Assembly: GCA_030533445.1 (NCBI GenBank)
Contig: CM060068.1
Coordinates: 13,855,479 to 13,919,478, forward strand
Direction: 5' to 3'
Length of the DNA: 64,000 nucleotides
DNA from: Cyprinodon diabolis
Taxonomy: Eukaryota; Chordata; Actinopteri; Cyprinodontiformes; Cyprinodontidae
The position numbers and the translations under genes were made by a program. A model generated the notes under the pieces. That model saw nothing but the letters and a program-made list of their open reading frames with translations, ran no database searches and was not told the DNA's origin. Positions 1-14,492 of the stretch are shown here, in pieces (the first letter of the stretch is position 1; each line of letters opens with the position of its first letter).

Positions 1-2554
1 AACTCTACAAATACATAGCATAATCATTAGATCATATTGTTTGGTCTGATCCATATTATTAACAAACAAATCAATATATTTACTTGGAAAGCAAACAAGC
101 ATAAATGGCTAGCCCTAAAAGTTACTAAATGCTGTGAAGTATTGATAATTGCTTTAATTTTAATGCACAATTGTCTTAAAATTGTTATGTAACTATTGTT
201 TAGGGACAATGCATGTTAACCTTACAGTACAACAGCAAAATATGTCAAAGTTAGCCAAAAGGCTAGTTGTAATCTGTATTCCTTGGCCAGATGTGGAACA
301 GGCACCCTAAAAAAAATATAAAATCAAGTAAATCAACCATCACATGCACAATCTCAAACACCACAGACCCCAACATGTTATTTTTTGAACAAAGAAAATA
401 CAAAATTAAAAAGATTTCCTAAGTACACTCCATTGCATGGTTAGACTGAGAACATCTGCCAATATGCCTTTGTCTAGCCATCCAGGCAAGTTGATCTTGA
501 AAGCAGACCACAGATAAAAAAAAACAAGTCTTCAAACATTTAACCTTTAGGGGACCTACAGCTTTCACCTGCTGGTGTGCCTTTAGATGTGGATGCCCGA
601 ACATTCAGAAAGAGAATATAGAACTTTAACTGATATATGAGCTCTGCAAGGAGGTCAGTTGTTCTCTTTAAGATAAACATTAATGCCAGACTAAAGTGTA
701 CCAAAGAAAACTTCTTTGGACAGCTCAGTCTAATATTGAATTTTTGGGCCAGAGGAACAAAGGAGACATTTGGAGCAGACCAAAAACAACACTCTATGAA
801 AATAACCTCATACCAGCTGTGAACTATAGAGTTGTAATTATTTAGTTTGGGTACCCTTTACTGCAGCACGAACTGGCGAGCTCACAGTCATACAATCCAC
901 CATGAATTCTACCACCTGGAATTTAAAATATCTTCTTGGTCTGAGTTCATACAAAGCAGACTAGGAGTACTGTCGGGTAAAAATAGAGAAAATATCCAAA
1001 GAATCTAAAGTTTGATCTTATTATTGAAAGTTATGGATGCTCTGTGTCTTAGGATAAAGATTAAAGCTTGCTCTAAGTGCAGATTTTAAAAGCCAGCATC
1101 CGTGTCGGTATATGGGTCCATTTGCGCTGTGGTTCAAAATCCTTTTTTCTTCATGTTTTGTCACTAAGAAAGTTAAAGTCAGCTGTCTCCCTTAACCCGT
1201 TATAGCTTTCTCTGACACTTTTTTTGTAATTAGTTCATTAATTAAAGCTGTGATTACTATTTATTATTTTACTCCTTCTGACCTCTGTAAGAGCACATCG
1301 CTGAGGAGATTCTAAAGCTTTAGAATGAAAAAGGTCTGAAAAGGTGTTATCTACTTTTGATGTTGGTTAAAAAAAAAAAAAAACGAATTGTGTTTTCAAA
1401 AGAAAAAAAAAAATATGTCCAAAGCAACTCAATTAAAAAAAATAAAATAAAAATTACTAAAGACTTTGGCGGCAAACTTCAGGAATCACTGACAGCTGAA
1501 AGACTTAAGAAAAAGTATTGGTGGGACTGAGTAAAATTTTTTTATAGAATTAATTAAAGGGCCTGTAATTGATTTAATATTTTTGTTTTAATCCAACTAT
1601 TTAGATTATTGAACCATCTGATTGGAAATTCCTTCCAATTCCAATTCCTACAATTCCTTCCACCAAATATGATTCAAAATTGTATACAATATTGGCTAGC
1701 AACAAGGCATAAAATATTCCCAGCAAACAGAACAGGACGTTTCCTTCTAATACTTGTAGAAAAAGGACAGTTCAGCGCTGCAGAAAGCGTTGCCTTTAGA
1801 AGCTAAACAGCTGATATGCCTTGTGCAACATTTAGTACAGTTAAAGTTAAAACGAGTATAAATAGCCACTAAGGCTACCGTAAAGCCATTTACACAAATA
1901 GCCCATGTTTCTGGTCATAGTTCCTTCCTAACTGTTCAGATATGTGCACCTATTATGGCGACCACGGATGTACTTCCACATTAGCTTAGATGTCCATACC
2001 AATTGGAGTTATTTGGCAAGTACACCTCGCTGTAGAACTCGTGTTCGGATGGAGCCATTGATTGTTATATTTCAAGTGGACCAACACCTGTGATGTCGCT
2101 TCTGAGTCAGATTTACAAGTCTATAAGAAACAATGAGTACAAAGGTTCCTGATTGGGATTTTACTATGTATATTAGGAAGTGCAATTAATCACCTTCATT
2201 TTGTTTTTTATTTGACGCGTTAAAAAGTTTAACTGATAACAAAAATAACGAGTTGAAATCCTTGGCCTAAAAAAAAGACCTAAATGTCTGCTCTAAACAA
2301 ACTCAAGAACAGGTGATCAACGAAGGAAGCAAAGAATGGTTACAAAGCCATTTCTAATGATTTGGAGCTCCCAAAAAAGAAAAAAAATAATAATTACTGT
2401 TTAAAAGCCATTATCTAAAATGGGGACAGACGTAGTTCTGTTTAGAATAACTTGGACATCTTGGAATTAATGCTACAACCATGATTTTGTTTTTTTGTAG
2501 AAAAACTTAAAGGATATTGTTGAGTAATCAGTTTGTGACCCTGTAACCTGGGAT

Positions 2555-2712
2555 CAAAAACCCCTCATGGAGGTGTGGTGGTGATACGGTGTTGATCCCG
2601 AGTTTGAATCCCATCCTGCATACAGTTGCTCAATGTGATCCCTGCTTCTATCTGCAAGGGTTTCCTGTCTAGCAACTGTTGAAATACAGGCCTCTAGAGC
2701 CCAAATGAAAAA
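2555..2712 (+). repeat. tRNA-derived SINE copy (degraded), + strand
   Basis: A B-box-like segment (gagtttgaatccc) is followed by the body typical of a common teleost tRNA-derived SINE: a tttcctgtct motif, then a tail ending in ctctagagcccaaa and an A-rich end. Two other copies of the same family appear on the - strand at about 24265-24455 and 48551-48662. The A-box region is decayed. The family assignment comes from recognising this body layout, not from a library search. Confidence 0.55.
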
Positions 2713-3244
2713 TCATAACAGGTACGGTAGGAGGTTTAACGGCCAGTTACTTTTTTAACAAGACTTAATCTTAGAGCCTTAGACAGACTTAATTGTTTTG
2801 TATACACATAGTCGATGCATACAGCTTTTTAACATTGAATGAGCAGCTTACAACAATGAAATTAACTTTTCCATTTATAAAGTACAGCAGTGATCAGAAT
2901 GTAAATAGTGTAGGAGAAAAGGAACCAGTTTAGAGACATGGTGCAAAAGGCACTGATATGGAAAGGTTCTACATTGGTTTGTATGTTTTGTTTTTTTTTT
3001 CTATTAATTTGATTCTGATCGGAAAACCTGTTTGTACAAATAGTGCAAGCTTTTTGAGTCACAGCCCAAGTGATATACTTCACAGCTCCTAAATAAAAAA
3101 ACAATATGATACTTAACCTGTCTATGTTGCTGGGTAAAAAGTCAATGTTACATTTCATTAAAGAAACCTCTTCTTTTAAACAGTATCCAAATAGTATATG
3201 GGGTTTCATTCCCCAATATGCCGCAGTTTAAATCTCCTGAATTA

Positions 3245-3325
3245 GACCAGTATTATTTGGCAAATATCATATCCTCTATGAGCTGAGACCATGACAGCTC
3301 TCCCACTGAGCTATCGCACACATCA
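3245..3325 (-). repeat. tRNA-like fragment (A-box/D-arm only)
   Basis: Read on the - strand, 3297-3316 is a near-perfect tRNA D-arm with A-box (tagctcagtgggagagc). Downstream there is no convincing anticodon stem and only a poor B-box-like string. It is best explained as a tRNA-derived SINE head or a tRNA pseudogene, not a working tRNA. Confidence 0.35.
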
Positions 3326-3910
3326 AAACACAGACTTTCATTTGGACACTCTCTTTGTTTAGAGTATTTTTTCCTTTAACTGTGTCCCACACTCAGTCAT
3401 TACTGCCACGCAGCTGCCTTAATAATATGGTATTTTTCACCATCTTTTTGTTTGCCTGTTTTTTTACCTCAACAATCCATCTTTGGTTCTTATTTTTTTT
3501 TGTCAGGTTTACAATCGTTCTCTTTTATATTCTCTTTCGCTTTTGTCCTTCGGGCTCCCTGTGTTGGCTGTATTCTTCAATTTACCTCTTGTAAAATGCA
3601 GAACTTTTATTGATATGGCTGGGCTGAGAGAGGGAGAAATTGATGCATAAAAGCAGACCATCCAAATGGCCTTTCTGTTCTTCTTGAGAATTGTTTTTTT
3701 TCCGCAGACCTTTTTTTTTCAGTCTTAGTGAAGTTTAGCTGAAAAGCACCCTGTGCTTCTTTCTTGAAAATTGAAAAGCTTTTAGTTTAGGTTTTGGAGA
3801 CTATTCAGTTTCAATAAGCTGAACTCCGTCACCCGGTTTTCACCCCTCTTCTCACATCACCAATGCATCACACCTGATCTGCAGCATCTCTTTCTTTTTC
3901 CCTCCCGTAG

Positions 3911-5810
<1,900 letters not shown>

Positions 5811-6674
5811 TAAACTGTATTTTTTACAGTTTTACTTGTTTACTTGAGTGAGATGAAAAAAATATCATTTGCTTTCAGCCCCCAATCTCATTCCATAAAA
5901 CAATGATATGGTTGCTGCCATTCGCGGCTTATTAACTAATTACTCAGTGAGAAATCATCTGGAGCAAATTGAATCATCTATAATATAAATAAATAAAACA
6001 GATGCAATATTTAGTTCATATATTGTCAAATAATTCAACATTTCTTTGCTGTAGGTATATATATCAATTAGACAATTGTTGCAATATATAACGATACCTT
6101 AAATTTAAGTTTTAACATAACATTGTTATATTGTATTAACAACAACTACAATTGTAACATAATGTTATTGCTATAATAGATAAATCCATATTTATAAACA
6201 TACACACGTACAGACAGACAGACATAAATAAATAAATGAATATATGTGTGCACATAGAATGATATAATAGATATTTTACACCACCATGTTTTGATTCCAA
6301 ACTATTTCTTTGTGCCTTGATTTTTATAAATATATTTGGACATCGATTAGAAATAAACCCAGTTCTAAAGTTTCAGATAAAACCCAGACACTGATCTTTG
6401 TAAAGTGATCCTTTTCTTACAGCAAGTTAAGTAGAGCCCAATTAATGAGAAGTATAATGTGTTAAGTGTGCTATATTCTAAAAAAAGATTAATAACTGAG
6501 ATGCTTTTGGAAACTTGTATTTTCTAAGGTTGAATCCTAGCTTTGATTGTTATCAGTAGTCTTTCATAAAATCCAGGGATTTTATATCTATGTTACATCT
6601 ATGTTATTAATTTCAATTTCAAATATTAAAGATTTGAAATGGAAATTTAAAAGTCGTAACTTTGGAAGACAATG

Positions 6675-6825
6675 GAGTGCTATGATCCAACACTAGGTGA
6701 AAAGTTACACATTTTATTTTTTGCATTTTGAATGTTTAATATTTTTTTATTCAGTTTTATAAGAAAATTTTTGCTCAATAGCTTCTAGGTGTATTGACTC
6801 AAAATCTGTGTTGGATCATAGTACC
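6675..6825. repeat. Short imperfect inverted repeat
   Basis: The string ctatgatccaacac (about 6679-6692) recurs as its reverse complement gtgttggatcatag at about 6809-6822. They are separated by about 115 bp of AT-rich DNA. It could be a small MITE or a chance hairpin; no target duplication was identified. Confidence 0.4.
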
Positions 6826-7459
6826 ATAAACCTTCCTCCCCGGAGTCATTTTAAAATTACCGGCTGCAGTCAGACGACCAAGTGGAAATAGACGAAGGAT
6901 AAAAAAAAAAGGGCAGACGAAAATCCTTTGGGTACAAAAAATCAGTTAGAAAAGTTACAGGAATAAATAAATCATTGTTTCAGAAATAGAAGGATGTTAA
7001 AATAAATTGAAAATAAACATTTATGGTGGAGTAAAACAAGTTTTAAAAATGTTGCGGTGTAAATCACTATGAAGCAAAAATAAAAACATCTTTTAAAAAT
7101 GTTGGTGTGAATAAATATGAAACATTAAAAATGGTTGCAGTGGAAATACAGAACAAAAGCAGCCCACTTGCAATAATTTCAAGAAAAGGTATAACAGAAA
7201 ATAAGGGGGTTAAAAATAAGTCAGCATAAATGCAAGAAGAAGAATTTAAAAAAAAAGTGAAAGTTAAAAATATATATTTTTTAAATGAATAATTGATCAA
7301 TTGTTTGAAGAAATATTTATTTTTATTATTTGTCACATTTAATGGCACACATATTCATATTATTAGCTACTTTTTCAAGCAATTTTATATTATTAACTCC
7401 TTCATTTATTTCCGTAGGTATTTTTAATTAAAGCAGGATTGGTCCTCCATAGAAAGCAC

Positions 7460-7979
7460 TAGGGTTGTCACGATACTAAACTTTTCAACTCGATACCGTT
7501 ACTAAGGAAAATATTCGATACTCGATACCAATTTCGATACCACAAGGATAAAAACAGAGACTCCAAAATTCTACAGAAATATTTTCATTAATAAATAAAA
7601 TACAATAAAGGTTGTTTGCTGTGCACAATATTAAGCAAGCTTGATAAAAAACTTATAAAATTAAAATGAAGTGTTCCTTCCTTGGCTATGCTTTGCACAC
7701 ATAACAATGACACTAGCCAAACCAGTTAAGAAACAAAAATAATTCTCAGCAGCTGCACCACTTACAAAAAAAATGTCTGAAACTGAAAAGTGCACAGAAT
7801 TATTCAATCACACAGTGTTCTGAAAGTGCATTGTCCTCTAATCTGCACTTTAGATGATTGACTGCTTAGGTGCCACTGGTGGTAGCACTGTACCGATACT
7901 TTTAAAAACGAGTATTGTATCTGGATACAACATTTCAGTATCAATACTTTTTTGAGTATCGATACTTTTGACAACCCTA
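7460..7979. mobile_element. hAT-type MITE with perfect 8-bp target duplication
   Basis: A 520-bp non-autonomous DNA transposon. The terminal inverted repeats begin tagggttgtca at 7460 and end tgacaacccta at 7979. The flanking 8-mers are identical (gaaagcac at 7452-7459 and 7980-7987), the target-duplication size of the hAT superfamily. Subterminal copies of cgatac occur five times in the left 90 bp (7471, 7491, 7516, 7523, 7535) and twice near the right end (7894, 7960), as expected of transposase-binding repeats. There is no transposase coding capacity. Confidence 0.9.
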
Positions 7980-8413
7980 GAAAGCACTTATAATAGTGAC
8001 TGCTGATGTTCTTCAGCTTTGACTCAGTGGTCCTTAAACGATTCAATGATTTCAGATGGAACTGATGGCTTTATCCAGTCGGAGTTTTCTTAAATAAAAA
8101 ACATTCACACAACTGGTCTGCATCATTTTATAAAATTTTCTCTTTGATGACATGAATTATTATTGATCTTTAGAAATAAACTGAATTCAAAAAAAAAAAA
8201 ATCATATGTAAGAGGTTAAAAAGGTTTAGAAATTGTTTTTTCTGTCTGACATTTACAATGACAACCAGACTGTTTTATTATCTCAAAAGAAGAAAAGCAG
8301 CTAAAGCAAGTTGTGAATAATTATAAAAGTATAAAGATAAGGATTAGCTGTTTTGAATATTATTGTATTATATTTTATCTATCATTGCAAATTATAAACA
8401 GGAGTGACTTTAT

Positions 8414-11030
8414 GAAATTCAATTCAATTTTCAATTCAGTTTATTTATATAGCGCCAAATTCACAACACATGTCATCTCAAGGCACTTTACAGTTCAACC
8501 AGATCATACAGTCAAATTGATACAAAGTTTTCTATCTAAGGAAAACCAGTTGATTGCATTGACTCATTGACTCAAATACAATCCCTCACACTAAGCATGC
8601 TTGCAGCGACAGTGGAGAGGAAAAACTCCCTTTTAACAGGAAGAAACCTCCAGCAGAACCAGGCTCAGTGTGAGCGGCCATCTGCCGAGGCCGACTGGGG
8701 TTCAAGGAGACAGAAGCAGAGATACAAAAGCAGCTGTAAAAGGCGGCCCCGTCCAGGAAACACACAGCCAGGCAGACGAGCTCCAAGGCAGCTCCCATGC
8801 CAGAGGATGAAGAGAGCACATCCACCCAGCCACGGCCAGAGAAACAGGACCACACTGGAAAACAGGCCGATCTCCAACATCTACAAACAAGGGTGTTGAT
8901 GGAAGCAGCACAGCTGATGTTTCTTTCCTGGATGACGTCACAGCCAAACAGGAACAGACGAGGCAAAGCTACTCTGAGGAAAAGCAGAGAGAGCAGAACG
9001 TTAGAGATTGAACTAACAGATTCTGCAGAATAGGAGAACAGAGAGAGAATGAAGCAGAAAGATGAAATGGGGGTCCCTATGTCCTCCAAAAGTCTAAGCC
9101 TATAGCAGCATAACTTTAAAGACAGCTCAGGATAACCTGAGCCACCCTAACTATAAGCTTTATCAAAAAGGAAAGTTTTAAGCCTAGTCTTAAAAGTAGA
9201 CAGAGTGTCTGCCTCACGGACTAAAACTGGTAGTTGGTTCCACAAGAGAGGAGCCTGATAACTAAAAGATCTGCCTCCCATTCTACTTTTAGAAATTCTA
9301 GGAACCACTAGTAAACCTGCAGATTGAGAGTGAAGTGCTCTGTTAGGAACATAAGGAACAATCAGATCTCTGATATAAGATGGAGCTTGGCCATTTAAGG
9401 CTTTATATGTGAGAAGGAGGATTTTAAATTCAATTCTTGATTTAACAGGAAGCCAATGAAGAGAAGCCAGGATAGGAGAGATATGATCTCTCTTTTTAAT
9501 TTTCATCAGAACTCTGGCTGCACCATTTTGGATCAGCTGAAGGCTTTTAACTACAGTTTGTGGACTTCCTGATAGTAAAGAATTACAATAGTCCAGCCTT
9601 GAAGTAACAAATGCATGGACTAGTTTCTCAGCATCACCCCTGGACAGGAGATTTCTAATTTTTGCAATATTCCTCAGATGAAAGAAGGAAATTCTAGAAA
9701 CCTCTTTGATCTGGAATTTAAATGACAGGTCCTGATCAAAAATAACACCAAGATTTTTTACTTTATTATCTGAAATCAGTTTAATCCCATCCAAATGAAG
9801 TGACTGGCTAATCAGCTTCTTTTTCAGAGACTCTGGTCCAAAGACTATAACTTCTGTTTTGTCTGTCTTATAGACAGATATAGCTGGGTATCATCAGCAT
9901 AACAGTGGAAATTAATCCCATGCTGTCTAATAACTCTACCAATTGGGAGCATGTATAAAGTAAAGAGAATTGGTCCTAGCACTGATCCCTGTGGTACTCC
10001 ACAGGTAACCTTTGAGCGTGTTGAAGATCTATCATTAACATAAACAAACTGAATTCGATCAGATAGATAAGATTTAAACCAGTCTAGTGCTGTTCCTTTA
10101 ATTCCAACAAAATATTCAAGTCTTTCTAAAAGAATATTATGGTCAACTGTATCAAATGCAGCACTAAGATCCAACAGGACGAGCACAGATACAATTCCAT
10201 TATCTGAGGCCATGAGAATATCATTAGTGACTTTCACCAGAGCTGTTTCAGTGCTATGATGAGCTCTAAAGCCAGACTGAAACTCTTCAAAAAGTTCATT
10301 ATGGTGTAAGTTGTCGCAAACTTGTTTGGCAACTACTTTCTCAAGAATTTTGGATAAGAAAGGAAGATTGGATATAGGTCTATAATTAACCAAGTCATCT
10401 TGGTCAAGAGACGGTTTCTTAAGCAGAGGTTTAATTACAGCAACCTTAAAAGCTTTAGGTACATATCCCTGTAACAGAGATAGATTAATCACACCTAAAA
10501 TGGAGGAGGAGATCAAAGGGAATACCTCCTTAAATAACCTGGTTGGAACTGGATCTAACATACAAGTTGAAGGCTTAGATGAAGACAATAATTTTGCTAA
10601 TTCAGAAAGTTCAACTGGATCAAAGCAGTCTAAACCCGGTTCAGATTCCATGACTACCTCAGGTACAATCGCGGATAGAGGAGTGCTTATGATCTTATTT
10701 TTAATAAGATCAATCTTATTTATAAAGAATCCCATAAAATCATTGCTGCTAAGAGCAGGTGGAATGGACGGTTCAACAGAGCTATGGCTCTGGGTGAGTT
10801 TGGCAACTGTATTAAAAAGAAATCTAGGATTATTCTTATTCTCCTCTATTAATGAGGAGAAGTATGCTGCTCTTGCTTTACAAAGGGTCCTCTTATACAG
10901 CAGTAAACCATTTTTCCAGACTAGGAAGGACTCCCGCAGGCCTGTGGAGCGATATTTTCTCTCCAGTTTCCTAGCATTTTGCTTCAAAGTACGCAGCTCT
11001 GCATTAAACCAAGGAGCAATGAAATGAAAT
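8414..11030 (-). mobile_element. 5'-truncated non-LTR retrotransposon (L2/Rex1-like LINE)
   Basis: The element runs right to left. Its 5' end is truncated near 11030, just before the RT region, so the endonuclease is missing. The RT and C-terminal coding parts fill 9147-11027. A roughly 700-bp 3' UTR (8446-9146) has the characteristic teleost sequence around gtggagaggaaaaactccc (8609-8627) and ends at 8414 in an attcaattcaatt-type repeat tail. The same 3' tail recurs as an isolated fragment at about 19364-19436. The string atgaaat lies at both ends and may be a short target duplication. The protein motifs place it in the L2/CR1/Rex1 group; the exact clade is not determined. Confidence 0.85.
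9147..11027 (-). pseudogene. LINE reverse transcriptase, frameshifted
   Basis: One frame (from about 11027 down to 9845) encodes the segment before the RT ([12 protein letters not shown]) and then the RT core. Visible motifs are [44 protein letters not shown] (first catalytic Asp), [13 protein letters not shown] and the catalytic box [11 protein letters not shown]. The frame is lost near 9870, apparently with a deletion of the segment normally found just after YADD. It resumes in another frame to 9147 with the C-terminal region (LDYCNSLLSG, LHWLPVKSRIEFK, LLWNQLPVLVREADTLSTFK). The endonuclease is absent, so this copy cannot mobilise itself. Confidence 0.88.
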
Positions 11031-11880
11031 GATGATTAGCATTAAAAAGATTAGGGCTATCCATTACCAAAAACGAGGAATTACTTTCTTCTTTTGCTCA
11101 CTCTCTTTCCCAGTAAATAGCATATTGTGTATTTTTAAATTCAGTTTGAACCACCACTTTCTACGCCTGCCTTTTAGCCTTTCTATCCATTCTTCAGGCT
11201 CTTTACACTAGCCTCTGTGCTACCAGCATCAGCAGCGAAAAGAGCATTTACATGTCAGCTTTTCAGATTTCTTGTCTGAGGTCTTCTTTATAAGAGTGTT
11301 CTTGACTCAGTTGTCTTTTTTTGAGTTGAAAGAAAAAGGCTTTTATTCTCATCTGCTTTTCATTTGAAGCCTTTTTACAAGGCCATGCAGTCTGTTTGCA
11401 GAAACCTCCTGCTCATATTCAGTCAGGTGAATTGCTTTATCACAGGACTGGCTGTGAAAATACTAAAACCAGTGTTCATATGTGTAATCAGAATTACAAA
11501 GAGAGACCAGAGTTGAGTTGCATGGGATAAAACTTTTACCGGACTATGAAAAAGAGGTCGCATATCAGTTCGATTTTTATGTATTTCTTTTTTTGTCTCA
11601 CTTAATTGTGCTGGAGATCAAATTCTCAAACTGATGGCCTCATATGTTCCCTCAGATATAAAAAAAAACAACAAAAAAAACAAAACTGAATGTTGGAACC
11701 GTCACTGTACAGTCATGTGTTTACATCACTTTTTTCATCAGTGTTTACTTTTTCATCACAATGTTTTTTGTTTTTTTTAATCACTGCTTAGCTGCATAGG
11801 ATGCACTTAAAAAAAGAAAAATCTAGAGAGCTGTACTTATCAAAATTTCTTTTTGTATACACTTGTGTGTACAAAATGAC

Positions 11881-12249
11881 TACCGTAATTTATTAGCCGC
11901 ACCTGAATATAAGCCGCAGAAGCTAAATTGCACGATTTGTACATATACAAGCCGCACCGGACTATAAGCCGCAGGTTTTTTATGTTTAATGTCTGTCTTT
12001 CTCGCTGTCGTTCTGTCTCGTACCACTCGCGGTAGAAGTCTGCTTCCAGAGGACCTCTGCATTCCCCCGCGCGCGGCTACCGTACTTGTGTTGAAGCAAA
12101 TGTGACGTCAACATGGTGGACAGTAAAATCCATAGATTTAGGTATTAGACTAGTGGCCGTTAGCTGTAAAAGTCCATAGATAAGCCGCATTGTTATGTAA
12201 GTTGCAAGGTCGGAAAATGGGGAAAAAGTCGCAGCTTATAGTCACGGTA
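11881..12249. mobile_element. MITE-like repeat with taccgt...acggta ends
   Basis: A 369-bp segment starting taccgtaatttattagccgc and ending gcttatagtcacggta. The ends are imperfect inverted repeats of each other, and the internal repeated phrase 'ataagccgca' occurs several times. This family is widespread in fish genomes. The superfamily is unclear and no clean target duplication was seen. Confidence 0.65.
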
Positions 12250-14064
12250 AATAAAATCCAAGTCAGATATAACATGTATTGAGGCTTCAAAGAAGCTCCA
12301 AACTACAACATTATCATAGCAAAAATGTTATCTAATCTAATTGTTTTCCTAAACAAGTGTCTGATTTGAAACCTCAGAGTTCTAACAATCTACTGACTTT
12401 AAGGAGTAGTGGCGAGAGCATTTATCATTCAGGAAAAATCTAAATGCACCGTAACACAGGTTAAAGAGAGAACCGGGGAGGAGGCCAACGGGATGTCCAC
12501 CAAACTGAAGGATGACGTGTCTTGAAGAGACTAGCCAGTGATGCTCAGTGCGAGGTCAAGAGTGGGATGACAGAGAGGATTTATCACACACACGCACACT
12601 AATTCACTTCTTTGTTGTTCGAGATGAGAGCTTATCCAACACAGAGGAACACAAAGACATTGTTTTACAAATTCAAAATGACACACAGATGGATGCATAT
12701 TAATGAGTGTGTACATCAGCTTCTCTAAACACACAGAGGATAAATAAATGCAAATTAAATCCCTAAAGAAATTCTTAGAAAAGACACATCAAGATTGTAA
12801 TCCATTCTTTGTTTGAGTATTAGTGGGTGGGGTGTCAGATGGGCCTTCGAGGAGGAGAAAGGTGTCGGTAGTGCCACACAAACACTGAAAAGTGAAGCAC
12901 CATTGAAGTTGCTTCCAGTACAGTGGGGCGTGGGAAAAGGGTCCTCCACTGTCCTCTGGATGGTTAGAGAGCCCAGTCCTGTTTAAAAGGAAAACTAAAC
13001 AAATCTATTTATTCATCAAATTAGAGATATAACTATCAGAACCGGTATTTGTACAGCTCTTCCATGCAGATAATGTTTTTTGATTATTCAGATTCATTTT
13101 GAAAAATATAAAAAAATGTATAATCTTCCTGGCTTGAGCTGTTATTGGTTGTAACAGGTATGTGAGGGAGCAATGATTGTTTTAAGAAGAAGAATGACCA
13201 GAGTTCCCATTTTAAACTGGCTTACACAAGTTAGTTTAGCATTTAATGCACTGAACGTGGAAACATTGTTTAACAATAGTCTGTAAATTTCTTGGAGAAT
13301 AAACGCCAACTCTGAATTTTAGTAAATGCTTTTATCATTTTAACCTGGATAGATAAAAGTTTGAATCTCAGTGGGATGAAACTGTGTACTGTATATCCCA
13401 TGCACCTTTTTCTTCCTTTCTTCCTTTGCTCTGTTTGACTATTTGAGCTGATGTAACGAGTAATTTTCTCCGATGTGAGATCATTAAGGTAAATCAACCA
13501 ACCAAATAGATCAGCTTTGCAGTAATATGTTCGTCCTAACCTGTATCTGATAAAGCCTTGCTCTCTCTCTCGCTTATTTGCAGCCTGCAGAGCTGTGTTA
13601 CAAAATCATCTTGTTCTAAATAGCTTTCTATTTTTATGGCTTGTATGAAAAATTTACTGACTCTGAAAGTATTATTCTTTTAGGTCTTTTTTCACACCCC
13701 AATCAGTTGATACTTGGTAGTACTTGGCGCTACGCACTCACTAACCCGAAAAAAAGTCAGAATCTTTTTTGTCTCTGATCAGTGGAAGGTCCGGGATGAT
13801 CAAGCTGAAATGAAGACAGTTTCGGGCCTCAGTCTGAACACTATTTCCTTGGAGAACAAAATCCTTTAATCACAGATTTTGAACATAATGTTATGATCAT
13901 TTATAGACTGTAGTCACTTGTCATTTATAAAAAAAAAAACATTAAGATGCAGTTATTACCATTTTTAGCATTTCTTGTACTCAAAATTTAACCAGTATTT
14001 AGTAATCTTCTGTAATCGCGGTTGTAAATGACCTGTACACTATTTATAGAGTCCATAATCAAGT

Positions 14065-14275
14065 CTGAGGACTCCAAAGCCCTTCACACTACATTCACAC
14101 ACTGATGCTGATAAGCTGCACTGTATCCACAGCTGCCCTGGGACAGACTGACAGAGGGCCCTCTGTCTACCAACAGCACACAAAGTGGCTGAAATGTCCT
14201 GTCTAAGGATAAAACTCAGACAGACAGGGCAGGGTCATAGGATGATCCACTACTTCTTGTCCACCTCCTTCCTGA
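14065..14275. repeat. Teleost dispersed repeat fragment
   Basis: The order of phrases (ccttcacactacattcacacac, cagctgccctgggacagac, ccaacagcacacaaagtgg, cctgtctaaggataaaac) matches a repeat seen very often in teleost introns, probably the tail of a non-LTR element. It is degraded, and no family name can be confirmed without a repeat library. Confidence 0.5.
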
Positions 14276-14356
14276 TATACTCTACCGTGTCTGTCCATAA
14301 CTAATATTGTTCCCTTAACTCTTAGTATTATTTGTTGTCTTTCCTTTTCCTTTAAG

Positions 14357-14492
14357 GATCAATATGAGGTTTCACCGAACCGCTCCTTCGACAGCTCGTC
14401 TGGCCTGTCAGGACTTATCAGCCCAGCCAAAGGCCAAACATCCGATTCTGTCCAGCCCCCACTGGTGTCCAACCCCATCTATTCCTGTAGTG
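14357..14492 (+). CDS. pard3b: pard3b linker exon after PDZ3
   Basis: A 136-bp exon, phase 0 in and phase 1 out. The acceptor is tcctttaag|gatcaa and the donor tagtg|gtgagt. It encodes DQYEVSPNRSFDSS followed by GLSGLISPAKG and ends LVSNPIYSCS plus one base. The segment is Ser/Pro-rich and probably disordered. It corresponds to the poorly conserved PAR-3 linker C-terminal to PDZ3, so the call rests on the splice sites, the open frame and the exact phase fit with the neighbouring exons rather than on strong similarity. Confidence 0.78.

Larger units (their letters stand above)
1..3910 (+). other. pard3b: Intron sequence upstream of the first visible pard3b exon
   Basis: No coding exon is recognisable here. 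The stretch is AT-rich single-copy-looking DNA with poly-A and poly-T runs (for example around 1370-1445). It holds a tRNA-derived SINE remnant (about 2555-2712) and a tRNA-like D-arm fragment (about 3297-3316). It ends in a pyrimidine-rich tract and an AG at 3909-3910 that serves as the acceptor of the first visible exon. The exon preceding it in the gene, expected to encode PDZ2 or the PDZ2-PDZ3 linker, was not found and probably lies before the window. Confidence 0.7.

Noticed and set aside
2862..3209. A 115-codon open frame on the - strand
   Set aside because: Composition is low-complexity and hydrophobic from AT-rich DNA; no family recognised.
3297..3316. Functional tRNA gene
   Set aside because: Only the D-arm is good; the anticodon stem and T-arm cannot be built.
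8586..9089. A 167-codon open frame on the - strand
   Set aside because: It lies in the 3' untranslated region of the LINE, which is not coding in this family.
10500..11027. A 175-codon open frame on the + strand
   Set aside because: It is antisense to the LINE reverse transcriptase region.
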